Source: an uncultured Pseudoflavonifractor sp. (GTDB lineage: Bacteria > Bacillota > Clostridia > Oscillospirales > Oscillospiraceae). Taken from it: a stretch of 64,000 bases of DNA. Both the position numbers and the translations under genes were made by a program. Under the pieces are notes generated by a model. That model was not told where the DNA came from. It saw only the letters and a program-made list of their open reading frames with translations, and ran no database searches. The stretch spans positions 1-64,000 of the forward strand of contig CANEAY010000007.1 in the NCBI GenBank assembly GCA_947425785.1, written 5' to 3'. How positions within the stretch are numbered: position 1 is the first letter of the stretch; each line of letters starts with the position of its first letter. This document shows, in pieces, positions 8,950-17,695 of this stretch.

Positions 8950-9735
8950 ATGCGCTGGTCAAAAATAAAAAACATCATCATCCTGCTGCTGGTGATCGTC
9001 AACGTCTCCCTGCTGGTCATGGTGGGCCAGCGCCACTGGGAGAACGAGAAAAACCAGCGGGAGACCCGCCGGCGGGTCATCGCCATCATGGAGAAAAATG
9101 AGATATCTTTTCTCCCGGCGGAGGTGCCCGGCGCCCTGGGTCTCACCGCCCGCCGGGTGACCCTGGAACCGCCGGGGGAGGCCCAGGCTGCCCTGTTGAC
9201 AGGGGAGATCACCGGGGAGCGTACCGTAGGCGCCAGAAGTACCTGGGAGGGCGAACTGGGCACAGTGACCGTCACTCCCTCCGGGGACTTGGAGGCCCAG
9301 CTCCAGCCTGGGGCCTGGCCCGATGACCTGGAGCTCCTCGCTTCCCTGGGCTTCCAGGCCCGCCAGACCGGCAGGGAGGAGGGGGCACACTCCTACCTCC
9401 AGCTCTGGAACGGCGTCCCCCTGCCCCAGTGGACGGCCCGGCTCACCTGGGGCGCCCAGGGGCTGGAGCGCCTCTCCCTCCGCCGTCTGGCGGGGACAGA
9501 GGAGCTTTTGCCGGGGGAGGAGACCATCGACGGCGCCACCGCCCTGGCCCGCTTCCTGGAGGCACTGAACCGGGAGGGCTACGTCTGCTCCCAGGTGACC
9601 GATATGTACGCCGGCTACGCCACCTCCGGCGCCGGGACTGTGACCCTGCGCCCCACCTGGTATATCGAGACCGACACCAGCCCCTGGCGCTTCGCCGTGG
9701 ACGGCGTCACCGGGGCGGTCACAGCGGCGGAATAA
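8950..9735 (+). CDS. yycI: YycI-type regulator of the WalK kinase
   Basis: 261-aa single-pass membrane protein. The N-terminus MRWSKIKNIIILLLVIVNVSLLV matches the short-cytosol, TM pattern of YycI, followed by an outer domain (TARRVTLEPPGEAQ onward). It is the last gene of the operon, 21 bp after yycH, with an AGGAGG-like site before its ATG, and an intrinsic terminator follows about 20 bp after its stop. Known role in relatives: forms a membrane complex with YycH and WalK. Confidence 0.83.
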   Translation: MRWSKIKNIIILLLVIVNVSLLVMVGQRHWENEKNQRETRRRVIAIMEKNEISFLPAEVPGALGLTARRVTLEPPGEAQAALLTGEITGERTVGARSTWEGELGTVTVTPSGDLEAQLQPGAWPDDLELLASLGFQARQTGREEGAHSYLQLWNGVPLPQWTARLTWGAQGLERLSLRRLAGTEELLPGEETIDGATALARFLEALNREGYVCSQVTDMYAGYATSGAGTVTLRPTWYIETDTSPWRFAVDGVTGAVTAAE

Positions 9736-9756
9736 CAAAAATAAGCGTAAAAAAGC

Positions 9757-9794
9757 CCCGGAAAAGGTCAATGCCTTTTCCGGGCACTTTTTTT
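9757..9794 (+). terminator. Intrinsic terminator of the wal operon
   Basis: An 11-bp stem (CCCGGAAAAGG / CCTTTTCCGGG) with a short loop, followed by a run of T at 9788-9794, placed just after yycI. Confidence 0.85.
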
Positions 9795-9813
9795 GTGGTT
9801 TTTCGGTATGGTG
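9784..9813 (+). promoter_or_regulatory. Conserved motif upstream of fibre-like gene 1
   Basis: A 30-bp stretch containing GTGGTTTTTCGGTATGGTG recurs almost unchanged on the minus strand at 24199-24227, upstream of the second fibre-like gene. It overlaps the T tract of the yycI terminator. It may hold a promoter or operator for these genes; no clear -35/-10 pair is visible. Confidence 0.4.
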
Positions 9814-9888
9814 CGGGCCCGGCCCGCCGGGGTCTTGCGAACAGATGTAGGGGCGGATATCATCCGCCCACAAGAAGGAGGAAAAATT

Positions 9889-10275
9889 ATGTCAACCAAA
9901 AAGACCGAACACCTGGGCCTCCACGCCTGGGAGCCCCAGGACGAATTTTTACGGGAGGAGTTCAACGAGAACTTCCAGAAGCTGGACGGCATTCTGGTCA
10001 CCGGCAGCTATATGGGGGACGGCAAGGGGGAGCGGCGCATCGACCTGGGCTTCAAGCCCGCGGCGGTACTGCTGTGCAACAACACCGGGCAGATGGGGTT
10101 TGCCGCCGGAGTGAACCAGACCGCCGGGGGCCTCTTTTTTGAGGGCTGTCCCATCGACGGCACCAGCAGCAGGCTGGCGGCGGAGGTGACGGAGACCGGA
10201 TTCCGGGTGCGCCACATAGAGTGCAACCAGGTCAACGCCCAAAACATACGTTACCACTTTATGGCCTTCCGATGA
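9889..10275 (+). CDS. Small phage-tail-fibre-like protein, paralogue 1
   Basis: 128-aa protein. The N-terminal block LGLHAWEPQDEFLREEFNENF (residues 9-29; last residue Phe29) resembles the particle-attachment ends of many Firmicutes tail fibres. It is followed by GSYMGDGKGERRIDLGFKPAAVLL, a strand-rich fibre-tip motif, and an aromatic C-terminus (RYHFMAFR). Two paralogues occur at 23737-24138 and 24323-24712. The ATG at 9889 follows AAGGAGG; an upstream in-frame ATG has no such site. It has no signal peptide. It converges on an SLH gene across a shared terminator. The function is unknown; the fibre similarity is my recognition of a motif, not a search result. Confidence 0.75.
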   Translation: MSTKKTEHLGLHAWEPQDEFLREEFNENFQKLDGILVTGSYMGDGKGERRIDLGFKPAAVLLCNNTGQMGFAAGVNQTAGGLFFEGCPIDGTSSRLAAEVTETGFRVRHIECNQVNAQNIRYHFMAFR

Positions 10276-10280
10276 GGATA

Positions 10281-10318
10281 AAAGAACCCCGGGACTTTTC
10301 GTCCCGGGGTTCTTTTTT
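10281..10318. terminator. Bidirectional terminator between fibre-like gene 1 and SLH gene A
   Basis: Stem AAAGAACCCCGGGAC / GTCCCGGGGTTCTTT with loop TTTTC and T runs on both sides. The same AAAGAACCCCGG design is found at 23597-23634 and 24810-24847. Confidence 0.9.
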
Positions 10319-10346
10319 ATTCCTTTCCCGTAAAACGGTGGGGGAA

Positions 10347-13300
10347 TCAGGGAGCGGCGATGGTGAAGCTGCCGTTCACAAGGTTGGGGGTAGAGGTGCT
10401 GCCAACCACCCAAGTGTAGGTGCCCGCAGCCAGAGCGCCGTTCATGGGGGTGCCCACAGAGCCGCCGGCAGAGGTGGTGGCGCCGGCCACGCTCACGTAG
10501 AAGATGTAAGAGGTGCCGACAGTCTGAGCGCCGGAGGCGGTCTCAGCGTACACGGTAGCGCCGGAAGCATCCTTGATGGTCAGGGTGTGAGCCTCGGCGT
10601 CCTTAGCGGTGAACTTGAACAGACGCAGGGTCTCCACGGGCTTGCTGGAGGCGAAGTCGGGGGCGGTGGTGCCGGCCTCCAGAGTGTACATGCCGTCGTC
10701 CAGAGCCTTGATGTCGGCGGCAGAGACAGTCTTGGTGGTGGTGATGGCGCCAGCGCCGTTGCCCTTGCCGATGTTCTCCTCGCCGGAGACCTCGATGAAC
10801 ACGGCCTTGATCTTGGCGTCAGCGGCCATGGCCTTGTCCATGATGATCACGGCGTTGGCGTAACCGGTGACAGTGTCGAAGGAGCCGATGGAGCCCTCAG
10901 CCTCGGACTTGTCGTTCTTGGTGTCCACGAAGATGATGGGAGCGTCCTTCTCGTAAGCCAGAGTGGTCTGGTTCACGCCCTGGTAGCTGCTGCCGCTGAG
11001 GGCAACGCTCTGGAAGAAGGTAAGGGCGGTCTTCTCGTTCTCCTTGGTCCACACAGTGGCCTTGTTGGCCTCGGCGTTCACGCGATGCACATCGGAGACG
11101 TCGTAGTTGTCGTCGCTGGTCTTCTCGAACCACACCAGGTCGCCCTTATCCAGGGTCTTGGTGTTGGAGTCCACGTTCACGGTGTACTCCTCGCCGTTGG
11201 ACTGCACGGTGTAGCTGTAGTAGTCCTTGATACGGCCGTTCTCGGAGCTGACGATACCGTAAACGGTGTTGTCGGTAGCGCCGTTGGGGTTATTCTGGAA
11301 GTTGACGAAGGCGGCCACGATCTTGCCGTCCTTGTTGGGGACCACGGTCACGCCCTTGCTGGGAGTGGAGGTGGTGCCGCCCAGGCCGAAGCTCTTCAGG
11401 TCGCGGAGCTTGTAGACCTTGTACTCAGCGCCGGAGAAGAGCAGAGCATCGCCGGCGTCCATGTCTTCAGCAGTGTTGCCGGCACCGGTCTTCTTGGTCT
11501 CCACGAAGATCACGCAGTCGTTGGTGACCAGAGTGGTGGCGTTGGCCACGGCAACGGGATCACCGGAGCCGAAGGTCTTCCGCTCGTCGTCATAAGCGCC
11601 GATCTTGGTGATGTCGACAGCGCCTTCCTTGGTGACCTTAGCGAAGTTGTCGTCGGTCATGGTGTAGGTGACGATGTCGCCCACCTTGTAGTTGGCGGTC
11701 AGGTCGCCGGCGGGGCTGTTCTTGTGGACCTTGATGATGGAGGACTTGCCCTCACCGTCCATGACCTGGAGCTCCAGGCCGGAGAACACGCTGTTGGAGC
11801 CGGTGACGTTGTTCTTCACCTCGGTGACCAGGGAGTAGTTGCTGGCAGACTCGGAGGTCTGAACAGCGGCGCCCACATAGCCGTTGACCATGTAGAGCTT
11901 GACTTCCTCACCGATGTAGGTGTTGCCGGTGTCCTTGAAGGTGGAGATGGTGTTGTCCTCGTTGGGGATATCGGTGCCCTTGAGCATGAACTCGGCGATA
12001 TCGTTGTAGATCTTGTGAGCCTCGCCGTCCACGGTGACGGTCTTGCTCTCCTTCCAACCATCGACCTCGCCCTCGACGGTCTCGGCCTTCTTCACGATGG
12101 TGTAGGCGTCGTCGTCGGTGGCCTTAGCCTTGTAGAGGGTGGTCACGGCGACCACGTCGCCCTTCTCCAGGCCCTCCTCCACGTCGTTGTCAGCAAACTT
12201 GATCGCGCCCACGTTGTTGTTCATGGTGATCTTCTCGCTGTTGACGCCGGTGACGGCGGCCAGCTTGCTGGTGGTGACGTAGATGGTGTGGATCTTGTTG
12301 TCATTGGGGTCGATGACGGCCTTGAGGGCGTCACCGGTGCTGAACTTCAGAGCGGTGGTGATGTCGTTGTTGGTGCCGGAACCGGCATTGCTGCCGTTGT
12401 TGTCAGCATCAACAGTGAACTTGCCGTTGGCGGTCAGCACGGTGGCGCCAGCGGGAGGAGTCACGTTGGTGGCGTAGTTGACGATGACGTCGACGCTGGT
12501 GTCGGTCTCGTACTTAGCGCCGCCGATGTTGACCTGGTTCTTGTTGTCCTTCAGGTCCTTCACATCGGCCAGGGTGGCCTTGACCACGCGGGCAGCGCCG
12601 GTGTTGAACACGCCGAAGATCACGTCCTTGGTGTCCAGGGTGCCCTTGGTGCCCCGGGTGCCGTCCTTCCAGATGACCTTGACTTCCTCGCCGATGTTGG
12701 CGATGTCAAAGTCGGAGGGGAAGTGATGGGGGTCGGGGGTGGCGGTGGTGCCCAGGTCGACAGTGATCTCGCCCTTGGCGGTGGCGCCGCTGCCGGTGTA
12801 GTAGTTACCGGTGAAGATGCCGGTGCTCACGTTGGCGTTGTAGCGCTGGTTGAGCAGGGTGGAGCTGTTGGTGATGTAAGTCCACTCCACGGAACCAGTG
12901 CTGGTGTTGGTGGTGGGCTGCACGGTACGGGTGCGGTTCTGCAGGCCGTTCCAGATGAGCTGGGCGGCGGTGTCACGGCTGGCATTGGAAGCCATCATGA
13001 CAGTCTCCAGACCGTCGTACATACCGGGCTCGGCGTGGAAGACGGCGGTGTTGCCGCTGCCGGTGGTCCAGCCGGTGCCGGTCATGGTGCGGGCCACCTC
13101 GTCGGTGCGGACAGCCCAGGAAGCGCCGGTCAGCTTGTAAGCGGCGGCGTCGAAGCCCATGGCGGTCAGAACCATCTTGGTGGCCTCCAGGCCGGTGACG
13201 TTGGCGTCGGGATCGAAGGTGCCGTCGCCGCGGCCGGAGATGATGCCCAGGTCGGCACAGTACTCGATGTAGCTCTCAGCCCAGTGACCCTTGATGTCGG

Positions 13301-13580
13301 TGTAGGTGGGAGTGGTCTTGGTGCCGGTGTTGGCCTCGCTGCCGCCGTTCATGGCGACGGCGATCATCTTGGCCATCTGGCTGCGGGTGACGTTGCCCTC
13401 GGGGTCGAAGGAGCCGTCAGGCTTACCATCGACAATGTCCAGGGCAACCAGAACGTTCACAGCTTCGGAGTGCTCGATCTTCTCCTCATCCGTGAACGCG
13501 GCGCTGGCGCCCATGACCATCATGCTGGAGAGCATGGTGCCCACGAGTCCCAGGCTCAGGACGCGCTTGAGGTTGTTCAT
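10347..13580 (-). CDS. Large S-layer-homology (SLH) surface protein A
   Basis: 1077-aa exported protein. A signal peptide ends in MGASA (about residue 27). SLH repeats follow: FTDEEKIEHSEAVNVLVALDIV...SFDPEGNVTRSQMAKMIAVAM (about 29-78) and YTDIKGHWAESYIEYCADLGII...TFDPDANVTGLEATKMVLTAMGF (about 92-143), then a degenerate third unit to ~215. SLH domains anchor proteins non-covalently to secondary cell-wall polymers. The remaining ~850 residues are repetitive, strand-rich and Asp/Thr/Lys-rich, like an S-layer or adhesin body. Paralogues B (20530-23562) and C (24887-27964) share the first ~220 residues and middle segments but differ at the C-terminus. A strong AAAAAAGGAGG site precedes the ATG. 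Confidence 0.93.
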   Translation of the reverse strand: MNNLKRVLSLGLVGTMLSSMMVMGASAAFTDEEKIEHSEAVNVLVALDIVDGKPDGSFDPEGNVTRSQMAKMIAVAMNGGSEANTGTKTTPTYTDIKGHWAESYIEYCADLGIISGRGDGTFDPDANVTGLEATKMVLTAMGFDAAAYKLTGASWAVRTDEVARTMTGTGWTTGSGNTAVFHAEPGMYDGLETVMMASNASRDTAAQLIWNGLQNRTRTVQPTTNTSTGSVEWTYITNSSTLLNQRYNANVSTGIFTGNYYTGSGATAKGEITVDLGTTATPDPHHFPSDFDIANIGEEVKVIWKDGTRGTKGTLDTKDVIFGVFNTGAARVVKATLADVKDLKDNKNQVNIGGAKYETDTSVDVIVNYATNVTPPAGATVLTANGKFTVDADNNGSNAGSGTNNDITTALKFSTGDALKAVIDPNDNKIHTIYVTTSKLAAVTGVNSEKITMNNNVGAIKFADNDVEEGLEKGDVVAVTTLYKAKATDDDAYTIVKKAETVEGEVDGWKESKTVTVDGEAHKIYNDIAEFMLKGTDIPNEDNTISTFKDTGNTYIGEEVKLYMVNGYVGAAVQTSESASNYSLVTEVKNNVTGSNSVFSGLELQVMDGEGKSSIIKVHKNSPAGDLTANYKVGDIVTYTMTDDNFAKVTKEGAVDITKIGAYDDERKTFGSGDPVAVANATTLVTNDCVIFVETKKTGAGNTAEDMDAGDALLFSGAEYKVYKLRDLKSFGLGGTTSTPSKGVTVVPNKDGKIVAAFVNFQNNPNGATDNTVYGIVSSENGRIKDYYSYTVQSNGEEYTVNVDSNTKTLDKGDLVWFEKTSDDNYDVSDVHRVNAEANKATVWTKENEKTALTFFQSVALSGSSYQGVNQTTLAYEKDAPIIFVDTKNDKSEAEGSIGSFDTVTGYANAVIIMDKAMAADAKIKAVFIEVSGEENIGKGNGAGAITTTKTVSAADIKALDDGMYTLEAGTTAPDFASSKPVETLRLFKFTAKDAEAHTLTIKDASGATVYAETASGAQTVGTSYIFYVSVAGATTSAGGSVGTPMNGALAAGTYTWVVGSTSTPNLVNGSFTIAAP

Positions 13581-13815
13581 GGATTGTTCCTCCTTTTTTA
13601 TTTTGACGTGGGGCGTTATGCTCTCGAAAACCCGGAAACCCTTGGGGCTTCAAGGCTTTCAGAAAGTATGACACCTCTGGCACGGGCGGAAAAAGTGACG
13701 AAAAACAGAAAAAAGCCGTGAGAAAGGGGGTTTCTCACGGCAAAAAATTGGTTTGGTAGACATTTGGTAGACACCATATTCTGGAAGTTTTTGAACCCGT
13801 TGGGGCGCAAGGGAT
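13581..13815 (-). repeat. 235-bp direct repeat, copy 1 (leader of SLH gene A)
   Basis: Identical base for base to 27965-28199 upstream of SLH gene C. In the direction of transcription it holds two tandem GTCTACCAAA words, a strong hairpin with a T run (13709-13741), a possible extended -10 (TGTCATACT near 13664-13672) and the Shine-Dalgarno. The identity continues into the first codons of the gene. The rest of the 347-bp gap to 13927 holds another GTCTACCAAA pair (13826-13846) and the terminator of the upstream operon. Confidence 0.95.
13709..13741 (-). terminator. Hairpin plus T run in the leader of SLH gene A (terminator or attenuator)
   Basis: Perfect 11-bp stem GCCGTGAGAAA / TTTCTCACGGC with a 5-nt loop and six T residues on the minus strand. 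It lies ~130 nt upstream of the SLH start, and the preceding operon already has its own terminator at 13879-13910, so an attenuator or insulator role in the leader is possible. Confidence 0.75.
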
Positions 13816-13878
13816 TCCGGGCGTATTTGGTAGACATTTGGTAGACTTGGGGGATTTGCTGTTAACGAGGTAAAGCGC

Positions 13879-13910
13879 AAAAAAGGCCCGGTTCCGAAGA
13901 ACCGGGCCTT
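13879..13910 (-). terminator. Terminator of the exporter/SLH operon
   Basis: Stem GGCCCGGTTC / GAACCGGGCC with loop and six T residues (minus strand), 18 bp after the stop at 13928. The same sequence recurs after the phosphoglucomutase gene at 28410-28441. Confidence 0.9.
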
Positions 13911-13927
13911 GGGAGACGAAATTCAGA

Positions 13928-16354
13928 TCAGGGGATGACCACCATGCGGATCTTGCCGCCTTCGTTGGCGGGGCGGTCGTAGTAGAGGGTGAGCTGGTCG
14001 GAGTAGGCGCGGGCGGCCTCCAGGCCCTTCTCGCCGGGAGCGAACCAGGTCTTGGTGGACTTGTTGTAGCACTGCACCTTGTCGGACACGGGCCAGGAGA
14101 CCCCGGCCACGGTGACGGTCATCTCGTCCATATCGAAGCTGGCACGGGTCACATCCTTGATGGCGGTGAGGGAGACGGTGGCGGCCACCTTGCCGTCGGC
14201 GGTGTAGGCCACGCCGCCGGGGGTGCTGTTGCGGACGGAGGAGAGGAAGGTACCGGCGGGGGTGGTGGTCTCCTCCCCCTTGTCGCTGCCCTGCTTGACA
14301 CAGAGGGTGGGGACGCCGATGGTCTTATAGTGGTCAATGACTTTTTCGCCCGTCACGGGATCGATGACCTCTTGGTCGATCATGATCACGTTGCCCTCAT
14401 CATCTTTCACAGGATTCCCATCTTTATCTTTCATAGGAACTTTTTCTGTTTTGTATACTGGCTCTTTTCCCGCACTCTCGTACTTGAAGTAGCCATACTG
14501 GTAGGCGTCGCCGGTGACGTCATTGAGCACCAGGCAGTTGACCTTACCGGTGGAGTCGGTGGCAGTGAAGGCGATCTTATTCCGGGAGACGGCGGCGGGG
14601 AGCTGGTCGTAGTCCACCTCCACCATGTCGCCCTTCTCCACCCGGTCGTAGACCACCACGTTCTCCGCCAGGGTCTTATCGCCCACAGTGCGCTGGGCGG
14701 TGTCCAGGTCGCCCCGGGCGGCGGAGCCGGAGACCAGGGCCAGGCTCAGGCGGCCGGAGGTGGAGCTGGTGACGGTGACCAGCTGGTTGTTGTAGCGGTC
14801 TTTGGCGGAGGAATTGACCTCGCCGGAGACCTCCAGGCTGCTCTGGAGGAGCCTGACGGTGGCGGTGGCGTCGCCCACAGTGGCGATGCCCACGGCATTC
14901 CCGGTCACAGTGTCGGCGGAGACCACGCCGGCCACCTGGTGCTCCATGGTGAGCAGGAGGGTGATCTTGTCGCCGGGCTTGAAAGCGGCCAGGTCGCCCC
15001 GGGCGGAGGAGAGCACGTCGAAGGTCTGGCCCATGAGGGTGACGGTGATGGGGGCCTGGGGGTTGGGAGAGACGCTCTCATAGACGCCGGTGAGCTTCAG
15101 GTCGGAGACCTGGATGACACGGGTGCCGGCGTCCCAGGCGGCCACATCCCACTGGCGGATGTCGGAGGCGGTGGCCGCAACACCGTTTTTGAACATGGTG
15201 TAGGTGCCGCCGTTTGCCAGGGCGGCAAAGGGGTTGGCGGTGCCGTTGGGGGCGGTGCGGGCCACCATGGAGGCGGCGGAGTCGGGATCGGTGGAGGGGA
15301 AGAAGAGATGGGCCAGCTTCCCGTTGGCGCCGTAGTGGAAGGTGACGGCGGTGGAGGACTTGACGTTGGTCCAGATGTCGCTCCAGGTGGTGGCCTTGCC
15401 GTCCCGGTAGACGGTGGTGTCCGGCTCCACGTCCAGCTTGTCGCCGCCGGAGATGGTGAGGTAGGTGGCCTGGGCGGCGGTGATGTTCACCGTGCGGCTG
15501 CTGGTGCCCTCCTTGGGCTGGAAGGCCAGGAGCTTGCCGTCGGCATCCAGGATGACCTTGCCCTCAAGGCCCTCCAGGGCGGCGTCAAAGACCCGGTCGG
15601 TCTTGTAGGTGCCCTTGGTGGTCTGGACGGAGCCGGTGGTGCCGTCGTCGGAGGTGGCATCCACGTCCAGGACGATGCCCCCCTCCTCCTCTTTGCCGCC
15701 CATGGAGACCAGGTAGCTGTCCTTGGAGCCCTTGGGGTCGGTGAAATAGAGGTTATAGAAGAGGGTGGCGGCCTGGGCCCGGGTGATGGTGTCGGTGGGA
15801 GCCAGATAGAGGCCGTCGGTGAGCCCGGCGGTGGCGGCGGTGGCGATATAGCCATCATACCAGGCCAGGCCGAAGCCCACGTTGGAATCGTTGTAGCCCA
15901 GTACCCGCATGAGGATGGTCACCGCCTCGGCAAAGGTGATGTGGTCATCGGGGTGGAAGCAGCCGGTGGCGTCGCCCCGGATGATGCCGGGGGTGACGTT
16001 ATCGCCGGAGCCGGTGGACTGGGTGGCCACATTGATGTAGCCCCTGGCCCAGTAAGTGGAGGGCACGTCCTTAAAGATGGTGCGGCCCTCCTGAGCGCTG
16101 ACCTCGTCGGCCCGGTCCAGGGCCCGGACGGCCATGGCGCAGAACTCGGCCCGGGTCAGGGTGCCGGTGGGGTTGAACAGGCCCTCGCCCACGCCGTCGG
16201 TGACCCCCATGAGGCGGAGGAACTGGACGGACTCCATGAGCTGGGGGTCGGAGATGTCCCGGAAGGGAGCCTGCTGGGCGGCGGAGGCCGCGGGGAGGAC
16301 GGTGAGGCCCAGGCTCAGGGCCAGGCCCAGGGCAAAAATACGTTTGAGTTTCAT
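13928..16354 (-). CDS. SLH-domain surface protein D, last gene of the MacAB-like operon
   Basis: 808-aa exported protein with a signal peptide ending in LPAASAA. Three SLH units lie within about residues 28-215: FRDISDPQLMESVQFLRLMGV, FKDVPSTYWARGYINVATQ...HITFAEAVTILMRVLGY, and WYDGYIATAATAGLTDGLYLAPTDTITRAQAATLFYNL. The body is strand-rich, with an acidic, lysine-rich stretch (DKDGNPVKDDEGNVI). The ATG at 16354 is preferred because AAAGGAG precedes it; a GTG 24 nt earlier lies within that signal. It begins 27 bp after the permease stop, so it is cotranscribed with an exporter. It is unlike proteins A-C in signal peptide and SLH sequence. Confidence 0.92.
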   Translation of the reverse strand: MKLKRIFALGLALSLGLTVLPAASAAQQAPFRDISDPQLMESVQFLRLMGVTDGVGEGLFNPTGTLTRAEFCAMAVRALDRADEVSAQEGRTIFKDVPSTYWARGYINVATQSTGSGDNVTPGIIRGDATGCFHPDDHITFAEAVTILMRVLGYNDSNVGFGLAWYDGYIATAATAGLTDGLYLAPTDTITRAQAATLFYNLYFTDPKGSKDSYLVSMGGKEEEGGIVLDVDATSDDGTTGSVQTTKGTYKTDRVFDAALEGLEGKVILDADGKLLAFQPKEGTSSRTVNITAAQATYLTISGGDKLDVEPDTTVYRDGKATTWSDIWTNVKSSTAVTFHYGANGKLAHLFFPSTDPDSAASMVARTAPNGTANPFAALANGGTYTMFKNGVAATASDIRQWDVAAWDAGTRVIQVSDLKLTGVYESVSPNPQAPITVTLMGQTFDVLSSARGDLAAFKPGDKITLLLTMEHQVAGVVSADTVTGNAVGIATVGDATATVRLLQSSLEVSGEVNSSAKDRYNNQLVTVTSSTSGRLSLALVSGSAARGDLDTAQRTVGDKTLAENVVVYDRVEKGDMVEVDYDQLPAAVSRNKIAFTATDSTGKVNCLVLNDVTGDAYQYGYFKYESAGKEPVYKTEKVPMKDKDGNPVKDDEGNVIMIDQEVIDPVTGEKVIDHYKTIGVPTLCVKQGSDKGEETTTPAGTFLSSVRNSTPGGVAYTADGKVAATVSLTAIKDVTRASFDMDEMTVTVAGVSWPVSDKVQCYNKSTKTWFAPGEKGLEAARAYSDQLTLYYDRPANEGGKIRMVVIP

Positions 16355-16381
16355 AGGTACATTCTTCTCCTTTGCCACGAG

Positions 16382-17695
16382 TTAATCCGCCCGCAGGGCT
16401 TCCACCGGCTGGAGGGCGGAGGCCTTGATGGCGGGGTACATACCGAAGATGATGCCCAGGGCCACGGAGATGGCGAAGGCCCCGGCGGTGATGCTGGAGC
16501 CCGGCATCAGCACTAACCCAAAGGATAGCTTTGTGACCACCATGGTGCCGATATAGCCCACGATGATGCCCAGGATGCCGCCGATGCCGCAGATCATGGC
16601 CGCCTCGATGAGGAACTGGGTGATGATACTGCGCCGCTCGGCACCGATGGCCTTGCGGATGCCGATCTCACGGGTGCGCTCGGTGACGGTGACCAGCATG
16701 ATGTTCATAATGCCGATGCCGCCCACCAGCAGGGAGATGGCGGCGATGCCGCCCAGGAACCGCTGCTGCAGGGCGTTGGCCTCGTCCTGGTCGTTCTGGT
16801 ACTCTCCGGGGTTATAGACGCCGTAGCCGCCGTAGTTGGTGTCCACGATGCCGGAGAGGAAGCCGTTGAGGTCGGTGACCGCCTTGGTCACGGAGTCGGC
16901 GTCCTTGACCTTGACGATGTAGTCGGTGATGGACTCGTTATTATTGAAGTAGCGGGTCATGGTGCTGGGAAGGAGGAGGAGCTGGTCGTTGCGCTTGATG
17001 GACTCCTCCATCCACTGGGACTCCTCGTCATTGCCCAGGTTCAGGCCGGCGGCCTTGCTCTGGTAGACGCCGATGACCCGGAAGGGCAGGCCGTTGATGG
17101 TGATGGTCTTGTCGATGGGATCGGCGAAGGAGAAGAGGTACTCCGCCGTATCGGAGCCCAGGATGCACACCTGGGCGCCCTTCTCGATCTCCAGATAGCT
17201 GAACTCCCGGCCCTTGGCGATCTTGTAGTCGTTGCACAGGCCGTATTTGTCGTTGCCCAGGCGTATCTGGGGGTAGTGGTCGTCACTGCCGCCGCCGTAG
17301 GAGGAGGAGACCATACCGCCGCCCATGATCACCATACCCATGCCATAGTTCCGATTCCGGGACAGGGTCTTGGCCCCATAGGAGATAGTGAGATCGCTGT
17401 ACACATAGCCGTTGGGGGTGACGCCCTCCACCTCCTCCATGCCCAGACAGTAATCGTAGAGCTTCTGGCCCACGCTGTTGTTGGGATCCATCCAGTTGTA
17501 GGCGGAGACCTCCAGAATGTTGGTGCCCTGGCTGTCATAGTAGGCCTTCAGGGCCATGTTCTGGCCCTGGGCGTAGGAGACCAGAATGATGACGGCGGCC
17601 AGGCCGATGATGATGCCCAGCATGGTCAGAAAGCTGCGGCCCTTATTGGAGGAGATGGACTTGGCGGCCATCTTCACCGCTTGAGAGATATTCAC
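16382..17695 (-). CDS. ABC transporter permease, MacB type
   Basis: 437-aa permease. Topology is that of MacB: TM1 (about residues 20-45, GRSFLTMLGIIIGLAAVIILVS), a ~260-residue extracytoplasmic domain, then three TM segments near the C-terminus, with the coupling motif TERTREIGIRKAIGA at about residues 334-348. It pairs with the ATPase at 17692-18387 (4-nt overlap) and the membrane-fusion protein at 18398-20146. Known relatives extrude macrolides, peptides or lipoproteins; the substrate here is not evident. Confidence 0.95.
   Translation of the reverse strand: MNISQAVKMAAKSISSNKGRSFLTMLGIIIGLAAVIILVSYAQGQNMALKAYYDSQGTNILEVSAYNWMDPNNSVGQKLYDYCLGMEEVEGVTPNGYVYSDLTISYGAKTLSRNRNYGMGMVIMGGGMVSSSYGGGSDDHYPQIRLGNDKYGLCNDYKIAKGREFSYLEIEKGAQVCILGSDTAEYLFSFADPIDKTITINGLPFRVIGVYQSKAAGLNLGNDEESQWMEESIKRNDQLLLLPSTMTRYFNNNESITDYIVKVKDADSVTKAVTDLNGFLSGIVDTNYGGYGVYNPGEYQNDQDEANALQQRFLGGIAAISLLVGGIGIMNIMLVTVTERTREIGIRKAIGAERRSIITQFLIEAAMICGIGGILGIIVGYIGTMVVTKLSFGLVLMPGSSITAGAFAISVALGIIFGMYPAIKASALQPVEALRAD

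Noticed and set aside
10221..13721. A >1100-codon open frame on the strand opposite SLH gene A (similar ones lie opposite B, C and D)
   Set aside because: It is a by-product of strong GNC/NNC codon bias in the SLH genes: the opposite frame is Gly/Val/His/Leu-rich low-complexity protein with no start signal.
13616..13880. Short frames across the 235-bp leader (VSTKCLPNQFF type), which look faintly like an integrase C-terminus
   Set aside because: They lack a start site and cross a terminator hairpin; no other integrase sequence is nearby.
16354..16378. Earlier GTG start for SLH protein D
   Set aside because: It would place the Shine-Dalgarno sequence inside the coding region and add residues ahead of a normal signal peptide.
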